Shown: positions 23,745 through 32,479 of the stretch, piece after piece | How positions within the stretch are numbered: the stretch's first letter is position 1 | Layout of the letters: each line of letters begins with the position of its first letter | Assembly (NCBI RefSeq): GCF_902506455.1 | Contig: NZ_LR733844.1 | Location: 2,531,055 to 2,590,992, forward strand | Reading direction: 5' to 3' | Length of the DNA: 59,938 nucleotides | Source of the DNA: Sphingomonas sp. 8AM | GTDB lineage: Bacteria > Pseudomonadota > Alphaproteobacteria > Sphingomonadales > Sphingomonadaceae | Program-made: the position numbers and the translations under genes | Notes under the pieces: generated by a model | Database searches by the model: none | Told to the model about the DNA's origin: nothing | What the model saw: only the letters and a program-made list of their open reading frames with translations

Positions 23745-25660
23745 ATCTCGATCTGACTGCCCAGCTCGACCACACGATTGGTCGGCAGGCGGAAGAATTC
23801 CATCGCGCTTTCCGCGTTGCGGAGCATCCAGCTGAACAGCTTTTCGCGCCAGATCGCCATGCCAGGACGCTCCGAGGCGAGTAGCGTCTGACGGCTGAGG
23901 AAGAAGCTGGTGTCCATCATCCGGAACGCCGCGCCGCAGCCGTCGAAGGTCTTGAGATGCGCCGGCACGTCGGGCTCCTCCATGAAGCCGTACCGCAGGA
24001 TGACGCGGTGGAACCCCTGCCCCAGATCCTCGTGGAGGAAGCGGTCTTCTTCCGGGAAATAGGGCATGTCGGTGACGCGCACGGTCAGCAGGATCACGCG
24101 TTCGTGCAGGACGCGGTTATGCTTGAGATTGTGCAGCAAGGCGTGTGGCACGCCCTCCGGCGTCGAGGTCATGAACACCGCGGTGCCCGAGACGCGCGTC
24201 GCCGAGGTCGCCGCCGAGTCGATGAAGATCTTGATCGGCATCGCTGCCTCGCGCATCCGCTCGATCATCAACTTGCGCCCCTGCGACCAGGTGGTGAGGA
24301 GCACGAAGACGATCACCGCGACCAGCAGCGGAAACCAGCCGCCATCCGGCACCTTGGTGAGGTTGGACGCGAAATACAGGCCGTCGATCGACAGGAAGAC
24401 GATCTCGAACAGCGCGGTCGCCCAAAGCGGCCAGTGCCAGACGCGACGGATCAGCACGCCAACCATGCAGGTCGAGATGAACATCGTGCCCGTGACCGCG
24501 ATGCCATAGGCGGCGGCGAGGTTCGACGACTCGCCAAAGCCAAAGATGAGAAGCAGCACCATCACCATCAGCGCCCAGTTGGCGGCGGGAATGTAGATTT
24601 GCCCCGCCTCCGACGCGCTGGTGTGCGTTATGCGGATACGCGGCATCAGTCCCAGTTGCACCGCCTGCTGGACCACTGAATAGGCCCCCGTGATGACCGC
24701 CTGGCTCGCGATCACGGTCGCCATGGTCGCGAGGATGACGAGCGGCAGACGCCAGTTCTCGGGCGCCATCAGGAAGAAGGGATTTTCAGCGGCAGCCGGC
24801 GTTTGCAGCAGCAGCGCCCCCTGCCCTAGATAATTGAGCATCAGCGCCGGAAGGACGAACGCCAGCCACGCCAGTTCGATCGGGCGCCGGCCGAAATGTC
24901 CCATGTCCGCGTAGAGCGCCTCGGCCCCGGTCACCGCCAGCACCACCGAGCCGAGCGCGAGGAACGCCAGCCCGCCGTCGTTCATCGCGAAGCGCACCGC
25001 ATAGAGCGGGTTGAGCGCGAACAGGATGTCGGGGCGCTGGATGATGTGCGAGACGCCCATTACCGCCACCACGACGAAATAGACCGCCATGATCGGCCCG
25101 AACAACCGCCCGACCTTCTCGGTCCCGATCGACTGCATGTAGAAGAGCGCGATCAGGATCGTCACCGCGATCGGCAGCACGAACGAGCCGAACCCCTGTT
25201 CGACCGTCGCCAGCCCCTCGACCGCCGACAGCACCGAGATCGCCGGGGTGATCATGCAATCGCCGAAGAACAGGGCGGTGGCGAGCACGCCGAGGATAAC
25301 GAGGCTCGACCCCCATCTCTTGCCCGCCCCCGAGCGCCGCTGGATCAGCGCCAGCAGTGCGAGGCTGCCGCCCTCACCGTTGTTATCGGCGCGTAGCACG
25401 ATCAACACATATTTGAGCGTGACGATCAGCATCAGCGACCAGAAGACGAGGCTGATGACGCCAAACACGTGCAGCGGGTCGACCGCGAGCGGATGGTGCC
25501 CGACGAACACCTCCTTCATCGCGTAGAGCGGGCTGGTGCCGATATCGCCATAGACGACGCCGATCGCGCCGAGCGCGAGTTTGGCGAGGCTGCCGCTATG
25601 ATGGTGATGCGCGGCGGCGGCCTGGGCACGGGTCGCGGGGTCGACGGTGCTGGCGCTCAC
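23741..25660 (-). CDS. kup: KUP-family low-affinity potassium/proton transporter
   Basis: The protein brings K+ into the cell through about 12 transmembrane helices (residues ~25-435), followed by a hydrophilic C-terminal domain. Signatures are [48 protein letters not shown] and [18 protein letters not shown]. The start GTG 25660 (VSASTVDP, 639 residues) is a judgement: another GTG at 25723 is possible and no strong Shine-Dalgarno sequence separates them. The N-terminus carries a run of four His. It is divergent from the DUF3072 gene and overlaps the 2H phosphoesterase gene downstream. Confidence 0.93.
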   Translation of the reverse strand: MSASTVDPATRAQAAAAHHHHSGSLAKLALGAIGVVYGDIGTSPLYAMKEVFVGHHPLAVDPLHVFGVISLVFWSLMLIVTLKYVLIVLRADNNGEGGSLALLALIQRRSGAGKRWGSSLVILGVLATALFFGDCMITPAISVLSAVEGLATVEQGFGSFVLPIAVTILIALFYMQSIGTEKVGRLFGPIMAVYFVVVAVMGVSHIIQRPDILFALNPLYAVRFAMNDGGLAFLALGSVVLAVTGAEALYADMGHFGRRPIELAWLAFVLPALMLNYLGQGALLLQTPAAAENPFFLMAPENWRLPLVILATMATVIASQAVITGAYSVVQQAVQLGLMPRIRITHTSASEAGQIYIPAANWALMVMVLLLIFGFGESSNLAAAYGIAVTGTMFISTCMVGVLIRRVWHWPLWATALFEIVFLSIDGLYFASNLTKVPDGGWFPLLVAVIVFVLLTTWSQGRKLMIERMREAAMPIKIFIDSAATSATRVSGTAVFMTSTPEGVPHALLHNLKHNRVLHERVILLTVRVTDMPYFPEEDRFLHEDLGQGFHRVILRYGFMEEPDVPAHLKTFDGCGAAFRMMDTSFFLSRQTLLASERPGMAIWREKLFSWMLRNAESAMEFFRLPTNRVVELGSQIEI

Positions 25661-25745
25661 GCGCTGGCCACCGCTATCGAAAGGACGTGCGTGCTCGTGG
25701 CCATACTGAGGCGCGACTAGCACGCGCCCGATGCGCCCGCAACGC

Positions 25746-25771
25746 GGAACAGGTGGCGAACATAAATGTTC
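25746..25771 (+). promoter_or_regulatory. Candidate EcfG (general stress) promoter overlapping a palindrome
   Basis: GGAAC (25746-25750) is followed after 16 bp by TGTT (25767-25770), close to the alphaproteobacterial EcfG consensus GGAAC-N16/17-CGTT. A perfect palindrome, GAACATAAATGTTC (25758-25771), overlaps the spacer and -10. The predicted start of transcription lies about 20 bp before the DUF3072 start, with AAAGGA in between. One mismatch in the -10 keeps this tentative. Confidence 0.4.
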
Positions 25772-25795
25772 TGTTCAATGAAAGGACCTGCCACC

Positions 25796-26014
25796 ATGAG
25801 CGATACCCATAATCCGAAGAGCGAGCCCTTCTCGAACGCGGAGAAGGATCCCGACGACTGGACCACCGGCGACGAGCCGATGACCGGCGCACAGGCGAGC
25901 TATTTGAAAACGCTTAGCGAAGAAGCTGGTGCCGAGTTCGACGAGTCGCTCACCAAAGCCGATGCTTCGAAGAAAATCGACGCGCTTCAGGAACAGACCG
26001 GCCGCGGAAAATAG
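25796..26014 (+). CDS. DUF3072 domain protein, small and hydrophilic
   Basis: The 72-residue acidic protein has the core DPDDWTTGDEPMTGAQASYL followed by KTLSEEAG, which matches DUF3072. No membrane segment, signal or cysteine is present. ATG 25796 is preferred to in-frame ATG 25766 because AAAGGA is well placed and the upstream codons overlap the candidate promoter. It is a single-gene unit between kup (divergent) and the cytochrome c maturation operon (convergent). Homologues are often annotated near stress genes, but function is not known. A stress-sigma promoter fits that idea without proving it. Confidence 0.82.
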   Translation: MSDTHNPKSEPFSNAEKDPDDWTTGDEPMTGAQASYLKTLSEEAGAEFDESLTKADASKKIDALQEQTGRGK

Positions 26015-26023
26015 CCGCGCCGG

Positions 26024-26656
26024 TCAGTGCGCGTTGCCGGCCGCGATAAGGCGGTCGAGCAGCATGAGCCGACGCGCGATTTCGAGGCGATAGGGCGTGC
26101 CGTCCGGCGAAAGCTGGACGGCACGTGCCCATAATGACCGGGTCTTCGCCAGATCGCCGGCTTCGAGATAGGCGAAGCCGAGATAATAAGGCGGAGCAGG
26201 ATGTTCGGGCGCAAGCCGTGCCGCCTGCCGGAACGCGAGCAACGCCGGCGGCGAGACGCGATGCCCGGCTTCCGCCGCCAGCGTCACGCCTGCCCACGTC
26301 CACAGGATGAAGCTTTGCGGCAGCTTGGAGAGGCCGCCGAGCACGACTCGCGCGGCCGCATCGTCGTTGCCGCTGCGTGTCATCGCATCCGCGGCGACAA
26401 GATAGGCGGTATCGGCGTTGAAACGGCCGAACATGCTGTCACGAAGCTGCACCTCATCGATGTCGATCGGCGCGGTGGTGGCAGTGCGTTGCGGGGCTGC
26501 CGCCTTCAGCATCGGCTGTCCCTGCCACGCATAGCCGACACCGCCGAGGCACAAGGCCGCCCCGAGCATCGACCAGAGCAGCCGATCGACGCGCAGCCAG
26601 AACGCCATCGCGGCGAACGCCGCCGCGCCGAGCAGCAGGAGCGCGACGAACCCCAT
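26024..26656 (-). CDS. TPR membrane protein of the cytochrome c maturation operon (CcmI/CycH-like)
   Basis: The 210-residue protein begins with two hydrophobic helices (GFVALLLLGAAAFAAMAF and LLWSMLGAALCLGGVGYAW). A periplasmic-type domain with two or three TPR-like helix pairs follows (GVTLAAEAGHRVSPPALLAF, YYLGFAYLEAGDLAKTRSLW). This is the layout of the apocytochrome chaperone CcmI/CycH. Its ATG overlaps the ccmE stop (TGATG), making it the last gene of ccmC-ccmD-ccmE. The usual ccmF, ccmG and ccmH genes are absent from between ccmE and this gene, so the name rests on domain layout and operon membership. Confidence 0.68.
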   Translation of the reverse strand: MGFVALLLLGAAAFAAMAFWLRVDRLLWSMLGAALCLGGVGYAWQGQPMLKAAAPQRTATTAPIDIDEVQLRDSMFGRFNADTAYLVAADAMTRSGNDDAAARVVLGGLSKLPQSFILWTWAGVTLAAEAGHRVSPPALLAFRQAARLAPEHPAPPYYLGFAYLEAGDLAKTRSLWARAVQLSPDGTPYRLEIARRLMLLDRLIAAGNAH

Positions 26657-27096
26657 CAGCGCTTTTCCTCCAGCGTGCGAGTTTCGTGCATTTTCCCCGC
26701 CATTTGCGGCGGCATGTACTTCTCGTCGTGCTTGGCGAGCAGATTGGTGGCGATGAACGAGGCGTCCGGACGGAAGTGACCCTCCGCCACCACGCCCGAG
26801 CCTTCGCGGAACAGATCGGGCGCGATCCCGCTGAACCGCACCGGTGTGGTCGCCTTGCCATCGGTGACGACGAAGTCGATCGACACACCATCAGCGGCGC
26901 GCTTGATCGAGCCGCGCTCGACCATCCCGCCCAGCCGCACCGCCTTGTCGGGCGGCGGCAGATTGCCCGCCACGTCGGCGGGCGCGTAGAAGAACGCCGC
27001 CTGATCGCGCAGCCCCGACAGCGCCAGCAACGCCGCCGCGGCGATCGCGCCAAGCCCGAGCAGCACCAGCATAAGCCGTTGATTCTTCCGCGTCAT
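26656..27096 (-). CDS. ccmE: Cytochrome c maturation haem chaperone CcmE
   Basis: The 146-residue membrane-anchored periplasmic protein covalently binds haem and passes it to the lyase. A single N-terminal anchor (residues 8-28) precedes the OB-fold domain, with FFYAPADV, RLGGMVERGSI and DLFREGSGVVAEG. The haem-binding His123 and Tyr127 are in LLAKHDEKYMPP. The His rather than Cys form is therefore the classical one. It overlaps ccmD upstream (ATGA) and the TPR gene downstream. Confidence 0.95.
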   Translation of the reverse strand: MTRKNQRLMLVLLGLGAIAAAALLALSGLRDQAAFFYAPADVAGNLPPPDKAVRLGGMVERGSIKRAADGVSIDFVVTDGKATTPVRFSGIAPDLFREGSGVVAEGHFRPDASFIATNLLAKHDEKYMPPQMAGKMHETRTLEEKR

Positions 27097-27197
27097 TTCT
27101 CGGCATCCCGCATCTGGCGCCAGCTCCAGTATGACAGCAGCGCGGCGGCGAGCAACGTCAGCGCGTAGGCGCCGGTGACGAACGGCCACGGATTCAT
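27093..27197 (-). CDS. ccmD: Small haem exporter protein CcmD
   Basis: This 34-codon gene fills the gap between ccmC and ccmE with ATGA overlaps at both ends. It encodes MNPWPFVTGAYALTLLAA, seven more hydrophobic residues, and a basic/acidic tail ending WRQMRDAEK. The single helix with an N-terminal PFV.GAYA motif and a following charged tail is typical of CcmD, which helps release haem-loaded CcmE from CcmC. Its length is short even for this family, but position and sequence are convincing. Confidence 0.9.
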   Translation of the reverse strand: MNPWPFVTGAYALTLLAAALLSYWSWRQMRDAEK

Positions 27198-27919
27198 GCG
27201 CGCGCCCGCCGCCGCAGTCGGGCCTCGGCCTTCTCACGCCCCAGCATCGTGCGCATCCGCATCAGCACCACTGCGCCGAAGAAGAACGAGAAACCTGCGA
27301 GCATGATCGGCAGCGGCCAGAGCAACGACCGGTCGATACTGGAGCCCGTCAGCCCGATACTCGGCCCCTGATGCAGCGTGTTCCACCACACGACCGAATA
27401 GCGGATCACCGGCAGCAGCACCGTGCCGGCGATGCCGTACAGCGCCGGGATGCGGCCGTCGCCATCGCGCTCGCGATCCGCCTGCGCGAGGGCGATAAAG
27501 CCGAGATAGACGAAGAACAGCAACAGCATCGAGGTCAGCCGCCCGTCCCACTGCCACCACGTTCCCCAGGTCGGCCGCCCCCAGATCGCGCCGGTGACGA
27601 GACAAAGCGCGGCGAAGATCGCGCCGGGCGCGGCGATCGCACGCGCGGCGATCATCGCTAGCGGGTGCCGCCAGACGAGAAAGACGATGCTGGATATCGC
27701 GATGCTGCTCCATCCGCCCATTCCGAGCCAGGCGGCGGGGACGTGGATGTAGAGGATCCGGACGGTCTCCCCCTGCAGATAATCGGCCGGGGTCTGGGTC
27801 AGCCCCGCCCAGCAGCCGATCGCAATCAATGCGACGCCCGCCCACCACAGGATCGGGGTGAGCGGACGCGCGATCTTCAGAAAACGCGCCGGATTGGCAA
27901 AGGCATGGAGCGCAGGCAC
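27194..27919 (-). CDS. ccmC: Haem-handling membrane protein CcmC
   Basis: The 241-residue protein has six transmembrane helices and attaches haem to CcmE at the periplasmic face. The tryptophan-rich signature WGRPTWGTWWQWDGRLTS spans residues 113-130. The flanking axial-type histidines are His59 (LYIHVPAAW) and His183 (WWNTLHQGPS). It opens the operon ccmC-ccmD-ccmE-TPR. No ccmA or ccmB exporter genes precede it; the gene upstream is an unrelated dehydrogenase about 50 bp away on the same strand. Confidence 0.96.
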   Translation of the reverse strand: MPALHAFANPARFLKIARPLTPILWWAGVALIAIGCWAGLTQTPADYLQGETVRILYIHVPAAWLGMGGWSSIAISSIVFLVWRHPLAMIAARAIAAPGAIFAALCLVTGAIWGRPTWGTWWQWDGRLTSMLLLFFVYLGFIALAQADRERDGDGRIPALYGIAGTVLLPVIRYSVVWWNTLHQGPSIGLTGSSIDRSLLWPLPIMLAGFSFFFGAVVLMRMRTMLGREKAEARLRRRARA

Positions 27920-27971
27920 GGCGCCGGGATAGGCGAACCGGGGGCGGCCGTCACCCCCGGCGTTGCACCGA

Positions 27972-29021
27972 TCAGCGACCGATCAGCCGGCGCGCGATCC
28001 GGTCGGCGACCTCTGCGGTCGGATCGCCCGAGGTCGCGGCTTCGTCCCACACCTGATCGAGCCGGCCGGGGATCTGTGCGATCCGTGCCATCACCTCGAC
28101 CTCGTCGCCATGGCCGAGATATTCGAGCCCGACGTTGATGATACCGCCGGCGTTGATGACGTAATCGGGCGCGTAGACGATCCCGGCGTCGTGCAGCCGC
28201 TGCCCGTCGGCGCGCGTCTCGAGCTGGTTGTTCGCGCCGCCGGCGACGATCCTGGCCTTAAGCGTCGGTATCGAGCGCTCCGTGAGAATCGCGCCCAGCG
28301 CATTGGGGCTGACGATATCGACTTCCTGCGACAGGATCGCGTCCGGTGAAACGGTGCTTGCGCCCAACTCCGCCGCCATGCGCTCGGCACGGGCCTGATC
28401 GACATCGGCAAGCGTCAGCACCGCGCCGTCCTTCGCCAGCAGCCGCGCGAGCCCGCCGCCCACCGACCCAAGCCCCTGGATCGCGACGCGCACGCCCTTC
28501 ACGTCATCGGTGCCGAGCCCGCGCTTCGCCGCCGCGCGAACGCCAAGATAGACGCCGTGCGCCGTATACGGGCCGGGATCGCCGCCTGCCGCGCCTTGCG
28601 CAACTGGCAGGCCCGAGACGTAGCGCGTCTCGCCCGCTATCACCTTCATCCGCGCCTCGGACATGCCGACGTCTTCGGCGGTGACGTAGCGGCCACCGAG
28701 CGACTCGACCGCGCGACCGAACGCCACCAGTTGCGCGTCGCTGATCGTGGCGCCTTGCTTGTCCGCCAGCACGACGCCCTTGCCGCCGCCAAGCTCGAGC
28801 CCGGCCATCGCATTCTTGTAGCTCATGCCCCGCGAAAGGCGCAGCGCATCGGTAATCGCCCGGGAATCATCGGCATAGTGCCAGAAGCGCACGCCACCCG
28901 CTGCCGGCCCGAGCGCGGTCGAGTGGACGGCGATCACCGCCTTCAATCCCGACGTCGGGTCGGTGAACAGATGCAGCCCCTCATGGCTGTCGAAATCGGG
29001 ATAGTCCCAGACCGAGGTCAT
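27972..29021 (-). CDS. Leucine/phenylalanine/valine dehydrogenase-type NAD-dependent amino acid dehydrogenase
   Basis: This 349-residue enzyme oxidatively deaminates a branched-chain or aromatic amino acid to its 2-oxo acid. The catalytic-domain motif MSYKNAMAGLELGGGKGVV carries the two Lys residues. The Rossmann segment is RVAIQGLGSVGGGLARLL, and VAGGANNQLE with PDYVINAGGIINVG completes the family pattern. MTSVWDYPD at 29021 is taken as the start because GGAGA lies 6 bp upstream; a longer form from 29039 is possible. It is just upstream of ccmC on the same strand, with no functional link evident. Substrate choice between Leu, Val and Phe cannot be read by eye. Confidence 0.88.
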   Translation of the reverse strand: MTSVWDYPDFDSHEGLHLFTDPTSGLKAVIAVHSTALGPAAGGVRFWHYADDSRAITDALRLSRGMSYKNAMAGLELGGGKGVVLADKQGATISDAQLVAFGRAVESLGGRYVTAEDVGMSEARMKVIAGETRYVSGLPVAQGAAGGDPGPYTAHGVYLGVRAAAKRGLGTDDVKGVRVAIQGLGSVGGGLARLLAKDGAVLTLADVDQARAERMAAELGASTVSPDAILSQEVDIVSPNALGAILTERSIPTLKARIVAGGANNQLETRADGQRLHDAGIVYAPDYVINAGGIINVGLEYLGHGDEVEVMARIAQIPGRLDQVWDEAATSGDPTAEVADRIARRLIGR

Positions 29022-29111
29022 CGTCTCTCCAGTGCGCACGACGTTAAATTACCGTCAGGCGCAATAATCTTGTCGGGCGAGAAACGCCAGCAAGAATCAG
29101 AAATGGAGGGA

Positions 29112-29189
29112 TGGGGCGACCGACGGGACTTGAACCCGCGACCCTCGGTACCACAAACCGATGCTCTAACCAACTGAGCTACGATCGCC
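29112..29189 (-). tRNA. tRNA-His (anticodon GTG)
   Basis: On the minus strand, acceptor GCGATCG/CGGTCGC is preceded by an encoded G at position -1 opposite C73, the classical tRNA-His identity pair. The anticodon stem TCGGT/ACCGA holds loop TTGTGGT (anticodon GTG). The T arm has GGTTCAAGTCC and CCA is encoded. Many Alphaproteobacteria lack G-1/C73, so its presence is worth noting. Confidence 0.95.
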
Positions 29190-29236
29190 GCGAAGGCCGT
29201 GCCCCTAGCGGCACCGCGACGGGTTCGTCAAGCGGT

Positions 29237-29956
29237 TCAGAAGCGTCCGTCGACCGACAGCGTGCGGGCGGCGCCGTCTGCGGTGAAGCCAGCGCCGTCC
29301 AGCCGCACCGCCATCGTGGGATCGGTCGGGATCAGCGTCAGATTGGCACGATAGCGTCCATCCGGCCACAGGCGCAGGTCGACACCCTCGCCCGCACCGC
29401 TGGTGAGCGGCAGCAACAGCGCTCCGGAGTCGCAGCGCGCGCTCCCGCTCAGCGCCCCGGGCAGCGACTGGCCGAGGAACGCGCCGGCCAGAGTCGCGCG
29501 GACACGTCCCTCCCCCGCCTGACACGCGCCATCGACGAAGCGCACCGTCACCGCGTCGAGCGTGAGCGCCGAGACGGGCAGCGGCGCGAAGGCGTTGCCG
29601 GGCGAAAGCGGTCCACTGACGCCGATCACCGCCGCGCGGTTGCGCCCGATCTCGACAACGCCAGCGAGCCGTTGCGCAGGATCGGCCGCTTCACTGGACA
29701 AAGCGATCCGCGCGCGGCCGATCACCAAAGCAAACGGGGAAAGACCGGCGTCGAGATCGCCGAGCGCGATGTCGCCGAACCGCGCCTCGACCAGCCGCCC
29801 CGACCACAGGCTGCCCGTCACCTCACGCGCCGCAAACCCCTGCGCGTCGAGCCCGCTCCAGCCGAGCGCGAGCCGCAGGGGCAGGAAGACCAGCATTGCC
29901 GCCGCAAACAGCGCCAGGAACAGCGTCCGACGTCGGGTGGTCAGCGGAATGCGCAT
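29237..29956 (-). CDS. gspN: Type II secretion system protein N
   Basis: The 239-residue protein is the last gene of the gsp operon. It has a single N-terminal membrane anchor (RRTLFLALFAAAMLVFLPL) and a beta-rich periplasmic domain. SLWSGRLVEARFGDIALGDL and VSGPLSPGNAF fit the T2SSN family, which is found only in some systems. MRIPLTTRRR at 29956 is chosen as start because it overlaps the gspM stop; a longer frame would run far into gspM. A Cys pair (in DGACQAG and SARCDSG) may form a disulfide. Confidence 0.85.
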   Translation of the reverse strand: MRIPLTTRRRTLFLALFAAAMLVFLPLRLALGWSGLDAQGFAAREVTGSLWSGRLVEARFGDIALGDLDAGLSPFALVIGRARIALSSEAADPAQRLAGVVEIGRNRAAVIGVSGPLSPGNAFAPLPVSALTLDAVTVRFVDGACQAGEGRVRATLAGAFLGQSLPGALSGSARCDSGALLLPLTSGAGEGVDLRLWPDGRYRANLTLIPTDPTMAVRLDGAGFTADGAARTLSVDGRF

Positions 29957-30429
29957 CACGCCGCCCGCGCCCGCAGCGTCATCGTTGCGGTGACGCTTCC
30001 CCCGCCACTGCCGGACACGCTGAGCGAATCGACCAATATCCCCTCCGCTTCCAGCCCGCTGATCCACTGCATCAACGCACCGGCACGCGCGGAGGCGATG
30101 GCGGCGTGGACACGGTCAGGTGACTCGACGTCGAGGGTCGCGAGCGTAAAGCCCGCGGCATCGGCGCGCGCGCGGACGAGATCGGCCAGCGGCGCGGACA
30201 GCGGAGTCGCACGGCGCTGAATGGCCTTGATCTGACGGAGTCCGCCCTGCGCGGTGCCGAGCCGGACCACCGCATCGGTGTAGCGCTCGCGCGACGAGGA
30301 CAGGCCGTTGCGAACCGGACGGATCACCGCCCCCCACACCAACGTCACCGCCGCCAGCGCGACCATCACCAGCAACAGGCGTCGCTCGCGCAGCGAGCGT
30401 CCGTCGAACCAGGCCTTCAACGCCGTCAT
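29956..30429 (-). CDS. gspM: Type II secretion system protein M
   Basis: This 157-residue inner-membrane platform protein has a short cytoplasmic tail (FDGRSLRERRLL), one helix (LLVMVALAAVTLVWGAVIRP) and a periplasmic ferredoxin-like domain, the standard GspM layout that pairs with GspL. It overlaps gspL at its start by 4 bp and gspN at its end. Sequence conservation in this family is low; the call rests on topology and operon position. Confidence 0.85.
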   Translation of the reverse strand: MTALKAWFDGRSLRERRLLLVMVALAAVTLVWGAVIRPVRNGLSSSRERYTDAVVRLGTAQGGLRQIKAIQRRATPLSAPLADLVRARADAAGFTLATLDVESPDRVHAAIASARAGALMQWISGLEAEGILVDSLSVSGSGGGSVTATMTLRARAA

Positions 30430-31514
30430 GGCCGCACCGTCATGTCGCCGGTCAGGCGACCGGCCGAGGAAACGAACTGACTGGATTCGACGGCGAACCC
30501 GGCTGACGCAAGCCGCGACTTGACCGTATTCGCCTGCCCCTCGCCCGCCAGCGACATCGACACGCGCAGCGCACCGCTCGGTTCGAACTGCAAGGCGGTG
30601 ACCTCACTTTCCGGCACCGCCTGGACGATGGCATAGACGGCCGCAGCGGTGCGAGTGAAGCCCTGCCCCGGCCCGCGCAACGCCGCGAGCCGCTCGTCGA
30701 GCATCCGCGTCGCGTCGCCCTCGCCCGTGCCACGCGGCAGTCCCTGTCGCGCAATGGTCGCGGCGCGCTGCTCGATCGCGTCGGCGCCGAACGAATAGCG
30801 CATGATCCGCACGACATCGATCGCGAGCGTCGCCAACAGGATCAGGCCGGCGAGGACCGCCAGCCGCCGGACCAGCGCCCAGTCGATCGTTGTTCGCCGC
30901 CGACGCCGGGCGAAAGCGCCTTGCCGCAAATCGACGACCGGCTCCGCGACGGCATCGATCGCCGCAGCCCGCAGCGCGGCGCGATCGAGCAGGCGCGGCA
31001 CCTCGCCGCGGGTCACGAGCCCGGTCAGCACCGGCTCGTCGGCCCAGCCGGTCGTGCGCCCGCGGACCACCGACTGCCCGCCGAGCTCGGCGCGCACATA
31101 GCCTTCCTCTGGCTCGGGCAGCAGCAGCGGCGCCGGGACGACCGCGGCGGGATCGACGCCGCCGCGCGCCAGCGCCGCAAGCCACGCGGCCATTCGTGCG
31201 GGAGCGACAACCGCGATGGCGCGCTCGCCGGCGCGTTCGCGACCCACCGCGACGTGCAGATCGTGCGCCGGTTCGGCTGTGGCGTCGCTGACAACGACCC
31301 GGGCAGCAGCCAGCGCCTGCGCCGGCGAGCGTGCGGGTATCGTCGCCCAATGCAACGTCACCGCATCAGCGGGTGCGACCGCAACGACGCGGTCGTCCGC
31401 GGTAACTTCGGGCAGTCCTTCGCCCTCGCCCTCGCCCGTATCGTCGCGGATCCGCCACCAGCGCCACGGCTGCGAATCGTCAGGAGGCAGGAAGAGGAGC
31501 GTCGCAGCGGTCAT
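30426..31514 (-). CDS. gspL: Type II secretion system protein L
   Basis: The 362-residue product combines a cytoplasmic actin-like domain (about residues 1-215) that contacts the ATPase GspE with a single helix near 230-250 (LAVLAGLILLATLAIDVVRI) and a periplasmic ferredoxin-like domain. MTAATLLFLPPDD at 31514 overlaps the gspK stop as ATGA, which fixes the start. A basic cluster FARRRRRTTIDW just before the helix marks the cytoplasmic side. The family is poorly conserved, but order and topology agree. Confidence 0.88.
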   Translation of the reverse strand: MTAATLLFLPPDDSQPWRWWRIRDDTGEGEGEGLPEVTADDRVVAVAPADAVTLHWATIPARSPAQALAAARVVVSDATAEPAHDLHVAVGRERAGERAIAVVAPARMAAWLAALARGGVDPAAVVPAPLLLPEPEEGYVRAELGGQSVVRGRTTGWADEPVLTGLVTRGEVPRLLDRAALRAAAIDAVAEPVVDLRQGAFARRRRRTTIDWALVRRLAVLAGLILLATLAIDVVRIMRYSFGADAIEQRAATIARQGLPRGTGEGDATRMLDERLAALRGPGQGFTRTAAAVYAIVQAVPESEVTALQFEPSGALRVSMSLAGEGQANTVKSRLASAGFAVESSQFVSSAGRLTGDMTVRP

Positions 31515-32479
31515 GGTACATCCCCCCATTGCCGCGTCACGAGCCGGACGGGAAGGGTCCGCGCGTCGATCAGCCCTTCCTCATGCAATTCCGCGCCGCC
31601 ATTGACCACATCGATGCGCAGCGCGAACCATTTGGTGGTCACCGCTGTCTGGGATTGCGCGCCGATGTCGGTCGCGCCGCCTGCGCTCGCCATTTGCGCC
31701 CAGAACTGTCCGGCCTGCGCATAGCCACCCGGGGGACGGCGCAAAAGCAGCCCCTGCGCCTGCGCGACGCCCATCGTGTCGGGCAGCAGCATCGCGAGCA
31801 GCGGCGCCTGTTCGGGGAGCAAGGTATTGACGTTGAGCACGGACTGCCGCGCGATCGGCAAGGTGCACACCCATGGCTGGATCAGCCTGTACGCCTCTGG
31901 CGTGACGCCCTTTACCGCGCGCAACTCGCTGACATCGGCCATCAGCGTACCGGCGGTGCGATAGCCGCGATAGGCGCTGTTCTCCGCGCCGCCGGGCAGC
32001 GGATCGTCGTCGCTGTCGAGCCAGTCGGCGGTCGCCACCGCGATCGCATCGCCATCGGGAACCCGCAACAGCCGCAACAGCCGCTGGAAACGGACCAGCG
32101 CCTGCGGGTTGACGAGATAGGCGTCCCCGAAGCCGAACGTCACCAGCCCGTTGAGGTTGAAGCAATTGCCGCCGTCGGTGACGCGCGCGGTCGCGGAGCC
32201 GCCCGGGATCGGCAGCCCGAACGGCCGGCCGCTCCATTCACCGGTCAGCGCGACACGATCGCGCGACTGTTGCAGCAACGTGGAGACGCGGCGCGTCGCC
32301 AGCGTCTCGGCGGCATAGGCATAGCCGCGCGCGGCATCCAGCGCGACCGCATTGGCGGCGAGCCGCGTCGACAGCCGAAGCCGCTCCAGCGCGGTCGCCG
32401 CCATCACCGCGATCACCGCGACGAGCAGCAGCACGGTCAGCAGCGCGGCGCCGCGCTCGCCGGGCCTAGCGCGGCGCAT
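31511..32479 (-). CDS. gspK: Type II secretion system minor pseudopilin GspK
   Basis: This 322-residue large minor pseudopilin sits at the pseudopilus tip. The prepilin-type segment is ERGAALLTVLLLVAVIAVMA; the residue after the Gly is Ala rather than Phe and no Glu is at +5, as is usual for GspK. The globular domain contains NLNGLVTFG, DWLDSDDDPLPGGAENSAY (calcium-binding region) and LNVNTLLPEQAPLLAML, all typical. MRRARPGERG at 32479 is chosen as start so that the overlap with gspJ is small. Confidence 0.9.
   Translation of the reverse strand: MRRARPGERGAALLTVLLLVAVIAVMAATALERLRLSTRLAANAVALDAARGYAYAAETLATRRVSTLLQQSRDRVALTGEWSGRPFGLPIPGGSATARVTDGGNCFNLNGLVTFGFGDAYLVNPQALVRFQRLLRLLRVPDGDAIAVATADWLDSDDDPLPGGAENSAYRGYRTAGTLMADVSELRAVKGVTPEAYRLIQPWVCTLPIARQSVLNVNTLLPEQAPLLAMLLPDTMGVAQAQGLLLRRPPGGYAQAGQFWAQMASAGGATDIGAQSQTAVTTKWFALRIDVVNGGAELHEEGLIDARTLPVRLVTRQWGDVP

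Noticed and set aside
25758..25771. GAACATAAATGTTC considered as a LexA box
   Set aside because: The alphaproteobacterial LexA site is a GTTC-N7-GTTC direct repeat, and the Gram-positive site has a 4-base gap; here the gap is 6. The neighbouring genes are not SOS genes.
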